Origin: Nocardioides immobilis
GTDB lineage: Bacteria > Actinomycetota > Actinomycetes > Propionibacteriales > Nocardioidaceae
NCBI RefSeq assembly: GCF_003515065.1
Contig: NZ_QXGH01000014.1
Location: 124,001 to 188,000, forward strand
DNA length: 64,000 nt
Direction of reading: 5' to 3'
Below the pieces are notes generated by a model. That model searched no databases. It was not told where the DNA came from and saw only the letters and a list, made by a program, of their open reading frames with translations. The position numbers were made by a program, and so were the translations under genes. Below, piece by piece: positions 25,080 through 33,361 of this stretch; position 1 is the first letter of the stretch, and every line of letters begins with the position of its first letter.

Positions 25080-26740
25080 GACTGGGCACCCAGCATGATC
25101 TCGGCGGCCCGCTCCCCGATCATGTAGCACGGCGCGTTGGTGTTGCCGCCGGTGATCGACGGCATGATCGATGCGTCGACCACCCGCAGCCCTTCGATGC
25201 CGCGGACCTTGAGATCGGGGGAGACGACCGCTCGGCTGTCTGAGTCCGGGCCCATCCGGCAGGTGCCGACGCCGTGGTATACCGACGTCGAGCGGATCTT
25301 GAGCGCCTCTCGGAGGTCAGCGCCCTTCAGCGCCGGACCGGGGTGGATCTCCTCCTTGACGGTCCCGCCGAACGCGGCGCCGGCCATGATCTCGCGGATC
25401 ATCTCGGTGCCCTCGGCGAGCACCTCGATGTCGTCCTTCTCCTTGAAGAAGCCGTAGTCGATGAGCGGCGCGGCCATGGCGTCCGACGACGCGAGCCGGA
25501 TGGTGCCGCGGCTGCGTGGGTAGATCAGCGTGGAGAAGACGCTGAGGCTCGGCCGCGGGTCGACCTGGTGGCGGATGGGGGCGTCCTGGTTGGGGGTCGG
25601 GTACGACCACGGCAGCATGTGCAGCTGCAGGTCCGGGACATCGGTTGCGAACGACGTGCGCACGAACCCGACCGACTCGAAGACCGAGTTGGCGAGGAAC
25701 GAGCCGCCCCGCGTCTTCTCCTTGAGCAGCGCCTTGCCGAAGTAGAGCGGCGTGCCGCGGTGCTGGACCGTCGGCACGTGGAACGTCAGCGGGTGGAACA
25801 GGTGGTCGTGCAGGTTGTCGCCGACCGGGAGGTCCGCGATGCAGTCGATGCCGACCGTGGCGAGGTGGTCGGGGTGGCCGATGCCGGACAGCATCAGCAG
25901 CTGGGGGCTGCCGACGAAGCCGGCGGAGACGATGACCTCACGCCCGGCGCGGACGAGCCGTCGTACGCCGCCGCCCTTGGGCACGGCGCCGGTCCTGTCG
26001 AGCTCGACCACCTCGACGCCGGTCGCGCGACCGTTCTCGATCACGACCCGGGTCGCCTGGACCCGGGTCTGCACCTCGAGGGTCGGCGGGGCGAGGTGGT
26101 GGACGTAGCCGCGGGCCGAGGAGTAGCGGAGACCGTCGGCAGCGTTCTGCTGCATCCGGGCGATGCCCTCCTGCTCGGCGGCGTTGTAGTCGTCGAGCAC
26201 CTTGACGCCGAGGGTGTCCGCGGTGGCCTGGATGAACTGGAGGCTGGCCTCTTGCGGGAACTTGTTGCGGGTGATCTTGATCGGCCCGCCGGCGCCGCGG
26301 TAGTCGTTCTCGCCGTCCTCGAAGTCCTCGTAGCGCTTGAACGCGGCGTTGACCTCGTCCGCGCTCCAGCCGGTGTTGCCCTCGGCCGCCCAGGAGTCGT
26401 AGTTGGCGCGGTTGCCGCGCACGTAGACCATGCCGTTGACCGAGCTCGAGCCACCGAGCACCTTCCCGCGCGGGGTCGGCATCTTCCGGCCGTCGAGCCC
26501 CTCCTGCGGCACCGAGTAGTAGCCCCAGTCGTTCAGCTTCTTCAGCTTGGGCTCGGCGTGCATCGGGCCGATCATGCCGGGGACCTTGGTGAGCATCTGC
26601 TCGTCGGTCTTGCCGGCCTCCAGCAGGATCACGCTCGCGCCCGACTGGGCGAGCCGCGCGGCGACGATCGAGCCGGAGCTGCCCGATCCGACGACGACGT
26701 AGTCGGCTTCGTTGCTGCGCTGCGCTGCGCGCTTGGCCAT
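25076..26740 (-). CDS. GMC-family FAD oxidoreductase (choline/alcohol dehydrogenase-like)
   Basis: 554 residues. FAD-binding YVVVGSGSSGSIVAARLAQSG ... LLEAGK, GMC signature 1 GKVLGGSSSVNGMVYVRGN, signature 2 near VSAGFVGSPQLLMLSGIG, catalytic His in SVYHGVGTCRMG and Asn in ITGGNTNAP. It oxidises an alcohol to an aldehyde; the coupled ALDH would take it to the acid. Upstream are a KstR-like operator and a 17-bp palindrome, which hints at a sterol or fatty-acid link. Confidence 0.92.
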   Translation of the reverse strand: MAKRAAQRSNEADYVVVGSGSSGSIVAARLAQSGASVILLEAGKTDEQMLTKVPGMIGPMHAEPKLKKLNDWGYYSVPQEGLDGRKMPTPRGKVLGGSSSVNGMVYVRGNRANYDSWAAEGNTGWSADEVNAAFKRYEDFEDGENDYRGAGGPIKITRNKFPQEASLQFIQATADTLGVKVLDDYNAAEQEGIARMQQNAADGLRYSSARGYVHHLAPPTLEVQTRVQATRVVIENGRATGVEVVELDRTGAVPKGGGVRRLVRAGREVIVSAGFVGSPQLLMLSGIGHPDHLATVGIDCIADLPVGDNLHDHLFHPLTFHVPTVQHRGTPLYFGKALLKEKTRGGSFLANSVFESVGFVRTSFATDVPDLQLHMLPWSYPTPNQDAPIRHQVDPRPSLSVFSTLIYPRSRGTIRLASSDAMAAPLIDYGFFKEKDDIEVLAEGTEMIREIMAGAAFGGTVKEEIHPGPALKGADLREALKIRSTSVYHGVGTCRMGPDSDSRAVVSPDLKVRGIEGLRVVDASIMPSITGGNTNAPCYMIGERAAEIMLGAQS

Positions 26741-26773
26741 GGGGTTCCTCTCGACGAACAGCGGTCGAGTAAC

Positions 26774-26787
26774 TGTAACTTGTTCTA
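26774..26787. promoter_or_regulatory. KstR-like TetR operator (TGTAACTTGTTCTA)
   Basis: Fits the KstR consensus TnnAACnnGTTnnA exactly. It lies 34 bp before the GMC start, in the divergent region with pdxY. KstR represses cholesterol-catabolic genes in mycobacteria and rhodococci; here the match is by consensus only. Confidence 0.6.
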
Positions 26788-26794
26788 GTTCTCT

Positions 26795-26811
26795 TACGAA
26801 AGGGTTTCGTA
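26795..26811. promoter_or_regulatory. 17-bp palindrome TACGAAA-GGG-TTTCGTA
   Basis: Perfect 7-bp arms, AT-rich, between the KstR-like site and pdxY. Probably a second operator for the GMC/ALDH unit or for pdxY. Confidence 0.55.
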
Positions 26812-26835
26812 TTGCGGCGCTGAGAGGATCGTCGG

Positions 26836-27684
26836 GTGCGCATCCTGTCGATCCAGTCCTCGGTCGCCTACGGACACGTCGGGAACTCCGCCGCGGTGTT
26901 CCCGCTCCAGCGGCTGGGCCACGAGGTGTGGCCGGTGATCACGGTGCACTTCTCCAACCACACCGGGTACGGCGCCTGGCGCGGGCCGATGCTGGCGCCC
27001 GCCGACGTCGCCGAGGTGATCGCCGGCATAGCCGACCGCGGCGTGCTCGGTACGGCGGACGCGGTCCTGTCCGGCTACCAGGGCGATCCGGCGATGGGTG
27101 CGGTGATCCTCGACGCCGTCGCGCAGGTGAAGGCGCTCAACCCGGCGGCGGTCTACTCCTGCGACCCGGTGATCGGCGACGTGGGACGCGGGGTGTTCGT
27201 GCGACCGGGGATCCCCGAGTTCATCCGCGACCAGGTCGTGCCGCGGGCGGACATCGTCACGCCCAACCACTTCGAGCTCGACTTCCTCACCGGCAGCACC
27301 ACCACGACGCCGGAGGAGGTGCTCGCGGCGGCCGACGCCCTCCGGGCGCGCGGGCCGCGGGACGTGCTGGTCACGTCGGTCCGCTACCCGGGAGAGGACG
27401 ACACGCTCGATGTCCTCGCCGTCTCGGACAAGGGGGCATGGGTGGTCACCACTCCCCTGCTGCCGATCAGCCCCAACGGGGGCGGCGACCTCACGGCCGC
27501 GCTCTACCTCGCACACCTGCGGGACACCGGCTCCCCGGCGACCGCCCTCGAGCGCACGACCGGCGCGGTGTTCGCCGTACTCGAGGCGACGCTGGCCGCC
27601 GGCACTCGCGAGCTCCAGCTGATCGCGGCGCAGGACGCCATCGCGGACACCGCAACCCGGTTCGAGGCGCGGCGCCTGCGCTGA
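26836..27684 (+). CDS. pdxY: Pyridoxal kinase
   Basis: 282 residues, GTG start. [32 protein letters not shown] is the hallmark N-terminus; [29 protein letters not shown] and the catalytic-Asp segment [15 protein letters not shown] follow. The last motif is GGGDLTA where most members have GTGDLF. It phosphorylates pyridoxal in the PLP salvage route. Confidence 0.94.
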   Translation: MRILSIQSSVAYGHVGNSAAVFPLQRLGHEVWPVITVHFSNHTGYGAWRGPMLAPADVAEVIAGIADRGVLGTADAVLSGYQGDPAMGAVILDAVAQVKALNPAAVYSCDPVIGDVGRGVFVRPGIPEFIRDQVVPRADIVTPNHFELDFLTGSTTTTPEEVLAAADALRARGPRDVLVTSVRYPGEDDTLDVLAVSDKGAWVVTTPLLPISPNGGGDLTAALYLAHLRDTGSPATALERTTGAVFAVLEATLAAGTRELQLIAAQDAIADTATRFEARRLR

Positions 27685-27885
27685 TCAGCGGATGGCGGTC
27701 GGCCGCTTCACGGTCGCCTGCTGCTCCTCGGCGTACCACTCCGCGAACGTCAGCCGTTGCTCCAGGTCGACGCCGGACCGGGCAGCCAGCTCGGTGACGT
27801 GGTGGACGTCGCCGACCCGGCCCTCGATGACCTCGCGGTAGGTCAGGAACAGACGTCGGCTGTAGGACTTTGCTTTCTCGGCCAT
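27685..27885 (-). CDS. Uncharacterised 66-residue protein
   Basis: MAEKAKSYSRRLFLTYREVI near the start, then a charged helical protein ending KRPTAIR. ATG at 27885 after aaaggg. Codon usage fits a real gene, and its stop abuts the pdxY stop (convergent). I do not recognise a family; no membrane segment or metal motif is visible. Confidence 0.6.
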   Translation of the reverse strand: MAEKAKSYSRRLFLTYREVIEGRVGDVHHVTELAARSGVDLEQRLTFAEWYAEEQQATVKRPTAIR

Positions 27886-28082
27886 GGCGGGCCCTTTCCC
27901 CAGACACAGCGGCTTTGTCTCGCAACGGGGACCGCTGTCAGCACGGACGACCCCGAGCTCATCCGGACCCGTCCATGGTGCCGCATCCGGAGCTGCGGTC
28001 CTGCCCACCGGACCTGCCACGAGACGCCGTTCGGCGGGCGGGGCCGGCGCTGACTACGATTGTCAGGCGTCTCAGGTGACGC

Positions 28083-28159
28083 GCGCCGCGTTAGCTCAGT
28101 TGGTCAGAGCGGGGTTCTTGTAAAACCTAGGCCGTCGGTTCGATTCCGACACGCGGCTC
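28083..28159 (+). tRNA. tRNA-Thr (anticodon UGU)
   Basis: Acceptor arms GCCGCGT and ACGCGGC, D arm GCTC/GAGC, anticodon stem GGGTT/AACCT with loop CTTGTAA (anticodon TGT), T arm GTCGG-TTCGATT-CCGAC, and an encoded CCA end. Reads ACA threonine codons, which are rare in this DNA. Confidence 0.97.
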
Positions 28160-28210
28160 CAGAACTCAACCTTACTTGAACTCTGGCTCATGGCGCGCAA
28201 CCATCTCGGC

Positions 28211-28645
28211 ATGACCCTGCTGACCATCGGACAGCTCGCCGAGCGCGCCGGCGTGGCGACCAGCGCGATCCGCTTCTACGAGGACAAGGGCCTGGTGCGC
28301 TCGACGCGGACGACGGGCAACCAGCGGCGCTACGAGCAGTCGACGCTGCGTCGGGTGGCGTTCGTGCGGGCCGCCCAGCGGGTCGGGCTGAGCCTCGAGG
28401 AGGTGGCGGAGGCGCTCGGCACGCTGCCCGACCACCGCGCGCCCACGAAGTCCGACTGGCACCGGATCAGCCGGGAGTGGAAGCCCCGGCTCGAGGAGCA
28501 GATCCGCCGGATCCGCCTGCTGGAGCAGCGGCTGGACAGCTGCATCGGGTGCGGCTGCCTCAGCCTCAAGAGCTGCTCGCTGATGAACCCGGGGGACGTG
28601 GCCGGCGAGCAGGGCGGCAAGGGCGCAGTGCTCCTGGAGCCCTGA
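28211..28645 (+). CDS. soxR: SoxR redox-sensing MerR-family activator
   Basis: 144 residues from ATG 28211 (MTLLTIGQLAERAG); an upstream start at 28190 adds seven. MerR HTH ATSAIRFYEDKGLVRSTRTTGNQRRY, dimer helix, and the [2Fe-2S] cluster motif CIGCGCLSLKSC (C-x2-C-x-C-x5-C). In actinobacteria SoxR responds to redox-active metabolites. No SoxR-type target promoter is apparent nearby. Confidence 0.94.
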   Translation: MTLLTIGQLAERAGVATSAIRFYEDKGLVRSTRTTGNQRRYEQSTLRRVAFVRAAQRVGLSLEEVAEALGTLPDHRAPTKSDWHRISREWKPRLEEQIRRIRLLEQRLDSCIGCGCLSLKSCSLMNPGDVAGEQGGKGAVLLEP

Positions 28646-28662
28646 GCGCGTACGGTGCCGGT

Positions 28663-29880
28663 ATGGCGCTGCACGTCGTCGCCAGCCGGGCCGGGCCGGC
28701 CGAGAAGACGGCCCTGCTGATGCTGCCTTGGGCGACTCCTCTGGCCGACTGGCCCGAGGAGTACGTCGTGCCCCTGCCGCGGGGCCTGTCGCGGCACGTC
28801 GTGCGGATCGTGCGCGCCGGCCAGCAGACGCTGGCCGTGAAGGAGACCGAGCCGGACATCGCAATGCGGGAGTACCGCCTGCTGCGCGACCTGCGGCGGA
28901 TGGACCTCCCGGCCGTCGTGCCGAAGGGCGTGGTGACTGGGCGCACCGATCCTGCGGGCGAGATCCTCCCCGCCGTGCTCGTGACCGAGCACCTCCGCTT
29001 CTCCCTGCCCTACCGCAGCCTGTTCCGGCACGGGCTGGACGCCGAGAACCTGCCGTCGCTCGTCGACGCGCTCGTCGTACTCCTCGTGCGGCTGCACCTC
29101 GCCGACTTCTACTGGGGCGACGTGTCGCTGTCGAACGTGCTGTTCCGCCGGGCCGCCGGCGGCTTCGCGGCCTACCTGGTCGACGCCGAGACCGGCGAGC
29201 TCCAGTCGACCCTCTCCGCCCGGATGCGAGAGCACGACATCACCGTCGCCCGGGAGAACGTCTTCGCCGAGCTGCTCGACCTCCAGGCCGGCGAGGAGCT
29301 CGATCCCGACGTGCGGGCGCACGAGATCGTCGACCTGCTGGCCGAGCGCTACGAGGCCCTGTGGACCGAGCTGACCAGGGCCGAGGAGTTCGGGACCAAC
29401 GAGATGTGGCGGATCGAGCAGCGGATCGAGCACCTCAACGAGCTCGGGTTCGACGTCGACGAGCTCGACATCGTGACCGACCTCGGTGGCGACACGGTCC
29501 GGATCCAGCCGAAGGTCGTCGAGGCCGGGCACTACTGCCGCGAGCTGCAGGCGCTGACCGGCCTCGGGGTCGAGGACGCCCAGGCGCGGCGGCTGCTCAA
29601 CGACCTCGCGGCCTACACCGCGCACTACGACCTGGGCCGGGAGGACCCGGCCATCGTTGCCAACCAGTGGCTGACCACGATCTACGAGCCGCTGGTCGCG
29701 ATGATGCCGGCCGACCAGCGCGGCAAGCTGGAGCCGGCGGAGTTCTTCCACGAGGTGCTGGTGCACCGGTGGTTCCTCTCGGAGCAGGCCGGCCACGAGG
29801 TCGACATCTTCGACTCGGCGGCCGACTACATCGCGCACGTGCTCCCGGAGCGGCCCGATGAGTTGGTGGCGGCGGACTAG
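28663..29880 (+). CDS. DUF4032 protein with kinase-like N-terminal part
   Basis: 405 residues from ATG 28663. The N-terminal half resembles small-molecule or LPS kinases: TLAVKETEPDIAMREYRLLRDL, then HLADFYWGDVSLSNVLFRR (catalytic loop) and YLVDAETGELQ (metal-binding D). The C-terminal part (ETGEL to PADQRGKLEPAEFFHEVL) is the DUF4032 domain. Role unknown; phosphotransfer is plausible from the motifs. Confidence 0.85.
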   Translation: MALHVVASRAGPAEKTALLMLPWATPLADWPEEYVVPLPRGLSRHVVRIVRAGQQTLAVKETEPDIAMREYRLLRDLRRMDLPAVVPKGVVTGRTDPAGEILPAVLVTEHLRFSLPYRSLFRHGLDAENLPSLVDALVVLLVRLHLADFYWGDVSLSNVLFRRAAGGFAAYLVDAETGELQSTLSARMREHDITVARENVFAELLDLQAGEELDPDVRAHEIVDLLAERYEALWTELTRAEEFGTNEMWRIEQRIEHLNELGFDVDELDIVTDLGGDTVRIQPKVVEAGHYCRELQALTGLGVEDAQARRLLNDLAAYTAHYDLGREDPAIVANQWLTTIYEPLVAMMPADQRGKLEPAEFFHEVLVHRWFLSEQAGHEVDIFDSAADYIAHVLPERPDELVAAD

Positions 29881-29891
29881 TCTCACCCACC

Positions 29892-31043
29892 GTGGACCTG
29901 CCCGTGATGCCGCCCGTCCAGCCGATGCTCGCCAAGGCAGTGAAGGGTGTGCCCGATCCGGCGAAGTTCGACCCCGACGGGACGTACGACGGGCTCGGCC
30001 TCAGCTTCGAGCCCAAGTGGGACGGCTTCCGCTGTCTGCTGTTCAAGGACGGAGACGAGGTCGAGCTGACCAGCCGCAACACCAAGCCGCTGACCCGCTA
30101 CTTCCCCGAGCTGGTGACCGCCGCCCAGCAGCAGCTGCCGGAACGGTGCGTGCTCGACGGCGAGATCTTCGTCGCCCTCAGCAAGGACGGCGGGAAGCGG
30201 CGGCTCGAGTTCGAGGTGCTGCAGGAGCGGATCCACCCGGCGAAGAGCCGGATCGACCTGCTCGCCGAGACGACCCCGGCGAGCTTCGTCGCGTTCGACC
30301 TGCTCGCGCTCGGTGACACCTCGTACGTCGACCGCCCGTTCGCCGAGCGCCGCGCCGTCCTCGAGGAGGCGCTCGCCGACCTGGACGACCCGGACGACAC
30401 CGCGGAGGGGCGTTGCCACCTGACCCGCACCAGCACGGACCCGGCCGTGGCCGAGCGGTGGTTCCACCAGTTCGAGGGTGCCGGCCTGGACGGCGTCATC
30501 GCGAAGCCGATGGGTGCGCCGTACCAGCCGAATGCCCGCACCATGCTCAAGATCAAGCACGAGCGCACGGCCGACGTCGTGGTCGCCGGCATGCGGGAGC
30601 ACAAGACCAGCACGCCCGAGCGGCCGCTCCTGGGCAGCCTGCTGCTCGGCCTGTACGACGGCGGGGAGCTGCAGCACGTCGGCGTCAGCGCCAGCTTCAC
30701 CGAGGCGCGGCGTGCCGAGCTGTGGCAGGAGATGCAGGCGCTGGTCGTCCCGATCGAGGAGCACCCGTGGGGGCGGTGGCAGGAGTTCCTGGTGGCCAAC
30801 CCCGGTCGCCAGCCCGGCACCCAGAGCCGGTGGAGCCAGGGCAAGGACCTGTCGTTCACCCCGCTGCGGCCGGAGCGCGTGCTCGAGGTCAAGTACGACG
30901 CCATGGAGGGCCGGCGCTTCCGGCACACCGCCCACTTCAAGCGCTGGCGGGACGATCGCGACCCCGAGTCGTGCGGCTACGACCAGCTCGAGCAGCCGGT
31001 CTCCTACGACCTCTCCGACGTGCTCGGCGGGGCCGCTGGTTGA
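29892..31043 (+). CDS. ligC: ATP-dependent DNA ligase, LigC type
   Basis: 383 residues, GTG start. Nucleotidyltransferase motif I is FEPKWDGFRCLLF with the adenylated lysine at about residue 42; CVLDGEIFVAL is motif III, DGVIAKPMGAPYQP motif IV, and MLKIKHERTADVVVAG motif V. The OB-fold part ends in LRPERVLEVKYDAMEGRRFRH. LigC acts in back-up end joining or excision repair; a LigD-type polymerase lies 2.3 kb downstream on the other strand. The stop codon is in a ggttgagaggctccaac context that may be a decayed repeat. Confidence 0.93.
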   Translation: MDLPVMPPVQPMLAKAVKGVPDPAKFDPDGTYDGLGLSFEPKWDGFRCLLFKDGDEVELTSRNTKPLTRYFPELVTAAQQQLPERCVLDGEIFVALSKDGGKRRLEFEVLQERIHPAKSRIDLLAETTPASFVAFDLLALGDTSYVDRPFAERRAVLEEALADLDDPDDTAEGRCHLTRTSTDPAVAERWFHQFEGAGLDGVIAKPMGAPYQPNARTMLKIKHERTADVVVAGMREHKTSTPERPLLGSLLLGLYDGGELQHVGVSASFTEARRAELWQEMQALVVPIEEHPWGRWQEFLVANPGRQPGTQSRWSQGKDLSFTPLRPERVLEVKYDAMEGRRFRHTAHFKRWRDDRDPESCGYDQLEQPVSYDLSDVLGGAAG

Positions 31044-31071
31044 GAGGCTCCAACGGGTGTAGACCTTGTAC

Positions 31072-31620
31072 ATGGAGACCGCACCCGAGAGGTACGACGT
31101 CGTCCTCCTCGTCGAGCAGCCCCTGACCGCCGCAGACGCGGCCCAGGTGCGTTCGCTGCACGAGGACTTCGACGCCGCTGTCGTCTATCACGTGCTGCTG
31201 CCGCTGGTCGACGCGGCGGCCGCAGTCGAGGCCTCGCTCGGCGCGATCGGCGGCGCCGACCTGCTGGCACCGCCGATGACGCCCAGCCCCGACGAGCTCG
31301 CGGCCCTCCGCGACGAGCAGCGCGAGCAGGCCAACCACGACCTGGTCGCCACGACCGACGCGCTGCGCGCCGCAGGCGCCGAGATCGGCAGCGCGGCGGT
31401 CGTCACCGAGCCTCCGGTCGACGCCCTCGCTGCCAAGGTCTCCGCGGTCGACGGGCGCGAGGCGATCGTGCTGACCCGGCCCCACGTCGTCGCCGAGTTC
31501 TTCCACGTCGACTGGACCTCGAAGGCGCGCCGCAAGCTCGGCGTCCCCGTGCTGCACCTGCTCGAGCACGAGAACTTCGACGAGCAGGCCGGAGGCGGCG
31601 AAGGGGTCACCGGGCTCTGA
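31072..31620 (+). CDS. Conserved hypothetical protein, possibly USP-like fold
   Basis: 182 residues from ATG 31072; an in-frame TTG at 31066 is less likely. Alternating strands and helices, e.g. YDVVLLVEQPLTAADAAQV, VVYHVLLPLVDA, EAIVLTRPHVVAEFFHVDW and KLGVPVLHLLEHE, look like a universal-stress-protein or Rossmann-like fold, but no ATP-binding G-x2-G-x9-G is present. Function not recognised. It follows ligC by 28 bp. Confidence 0.65.
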   Translation: METAPERYDVVLLVEQPLTAADAAQVRSLHEDFDAAVVYHVLLPLVDAAAAVEASLGAIGGADLLAPPMTPSPDELAALRDEQREQANHDLVATTDALRAAGAEIGSAAVVTEPPVDALAAKVSAVDGREAIVLTRPHVVAEFFHVDWTSKARRKLGVPVLHLLEHENFDEQAGGGEGVTGL

Positions 31621-31736
31621 GCCGACCGGAGTCGGCGTCACCGTTCGAGCAGCAAGGGGAGAGCCGCCGCTCGACACGACGTCATGGACGGGCGAGGACT
31701 CCTCCACCACTGGCGCGCAGACCGCTGCACACTGGA

Positions 31737-32765
31737 GTGGTGGGCATCTCGCCCCGGCCGAGCCGGCGGACCAACCTGGCGCTCCTCGCACTGCTCGCGG
31801 GGGCGTTCGTGACCGGCTGGGTGGCCTTCGCGATCGAGGGATCGCCTGAGTCCCGGGTGATCAGCGTCGTCCACGGCGTCGCCGGCCTCGGCATACTCGT
31901 GCTTGCCCCGTGGAAGAGCGTGATCGTGCGACGGGGACTGCGCCGTCGACGCCGACATGCGCTCGCGGTCGCATTCGCCGTGACCGTCGCCGCCAGCCTG
32001 CTGGCCGGCATCGCCCATGCGACGTTCGGTCGGTTCGACGTGGCAGGGGTCAGCGCGCTGGACGTGCACGTCGGGTCCGCTGTCGCGGCCGTCCCGCTCG
32101 CGATCTTCCATGTGATCCGTCGACCGCAGCGACCGCGGTCGACCGACCTCTCCCGGCGTACGGCGTTGAGAGCGGTGGCTCTCAGCGGCACCGCGGCTCT
32201 GACCTACGCCGTCCTGGAGGCGGTCACGTCCGTCGCCAACCTCCCGGGTGAGCGCCGCCGCGGCACCGGGTCCTACGAGGTCGGGTCTGGCGTACCGTCC
32301 GCGATGCCGGTGACCCAGTGGTTCACGGACGACGTCCCCCTCATCGACCTGGACGCGTACGAGCTGCTGGTCAGCCGACCTGACGAGGTGGCGCAGCGGT
32401 TCCGCTACGCCGACCTGCTCGCGATGACAGCCGTGACCGAGACCGCCGTCCTGGACTGCACCGGCGGTTGGTGGGCCGAGCAGACGTGGCGCGGCATCCG
32501 GCTGGACCACCTGATCGGCCCCCTCGGCGGCGGGTCGATCGTCGTGCGCTCGGTGACCGGCTACGCGAGGCGCTTCCCGCCCGAGGACGCAGCGGCCCTG
32601 CTGATCGCCACCCACGTCGGTGGTGCACCGCTCTCGCGCGGGCACGGCGCGCCCGTCCGGTTGGTCGCCCCTGGCCGCCGTGGCTTCTGGTGGGTGAAAT
32701 GGGTCGGGCAGGTGAGCGTCGAGTCGGATCCCTCGTGGTGGCAGTCACCGTTCCCTCTGCGGTGA
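31737..32765 (+). CDS. Membrane molybdopterin-dependent oxidoreductase (sulfite-oxidase-like domain)
   Basis: 342 residues, GTG start. Four hydrophobic segments in the first 150 residues, then a short basic linker with SRRTAL, then a sulfite-oxidase-type Moco domain with the Mo-ligand Cys in AVLDCTGGWWAEQTWRGIRLDHLI and conserved GHGAPVRLVAPGRRGFWWVKWV at the end. Orientation suggests the Moco domain is outside. Electron partner and substrate are unknown. Confidence 0.88.
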   Translation: MVGISPRPSRRTNLALLALLAGAFVTGWVAFAIEGSPESRVISVVHGVAGLGILVLAPWKSVIVRRGLRRRRRHALAVAFAVTVAASLLAGIAHATFGRFDVAGVSALDVHVGSAVAAVPLAIFHVIRRPQRPRSTDLSRRTALRAVALSGTAALTYAVLEAVTSVANLPGERRRGTGSYEVGSGVPSAMPVTQWFTDDVPLIDLDAYELLVSRPDEVAQRFRYADLLAMTAVTETAVLDCTGGWWAEQTWRGIRLDHLIGPLGGGSIVVRSVTGYARRFPPEDAAALLIATHVGGAPLSRGHGAPVRLVAPGRRGFWWVKWVGQVSVESDPSWWQSPFPLR

Positions 32766-32824
32766 GCGACGACTCCCGGCCCTGAGGCCGCCCGACCTGG
32801 CGCGGTCCTCGGTCAACCTCGAAA

Positions 32825-33361
32825 TCAGTCCGCCAGCTCGACGACGATGTCGAGGTGGCCGGCGTGCCGGGCGTACTCGGCCAGCACGTGGAAGCAGATC
32901 CACTCGAGCGTCGGCGGGTCCGCGGAGAATCGGCCGCCCGGCGAGGCCAGCGCGTCGAGCGGGTACGACGCCAGCACCTCGCGCGTGCGCTCGCCGATCG
33001 CCTCGAGCCGGTCCGCCAGCTGCTCGGCGGTCACGTCGTCGGGGACCTGCCACCGACCCTCGACGCCGTCGCGCCACGGTTCGTCGACGTCCCAGTCGCC
33101 CCACGGCTCGGCGACCGGCTCGCCCAGGAAGCCCCACACGAACCACCGCTGCTCCATGTGGAGCACGTGGCTGAGCAGCTCGATCGGCGTCCAGCCCGAC
33201 GGGACCCGCGCGGTGCGCTGCTGCTCCGGCGCCAGCCCCAGCACGCCCCGGATCAGCTCGGCCCGCATCCAGTCGAGGTAGTCCGACCAGCGCGCGGCGC
33301 CGTACCCGCCGGTCTTCGGGGGCTCCTCGCCGTTGCGCGCCATCCGGTTGTCCTCGGTCAT
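32825..33361 (-). CDS. DinB-family protein (DUF664)
   Basis: 178 residues from ATG 33361, overlapping the polymerase stop by 1 bp (TGATG). DinB four-helix landmarks: SGWTPIELLSHVLHMEQRWFVWGFLGE and FHVLAEYARHAGHLDIVVEL with the metal-binding histidines. Such proteins are often metal-dependent thiol transferases in actinobacteria. Translational coupling to the LigD-type polymerase is notable. Confidence 0.88.
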   Translation of the reverse strand: MTEDNRMARNGEEPPKTGGYGAARWSDYLDWMRAELIRGVLGLAPEQQRTARVPSGWTPIELLSHVLHMEQRWFVWGFLGEPVAEPWGDWDVDEPWRDGVEGRWQVPDDVTAEQLADRLEAIGERTREVLASYPLDALASPGGRFSADPPTLEWICFHVLAEYARHAGHLDIVVELAD

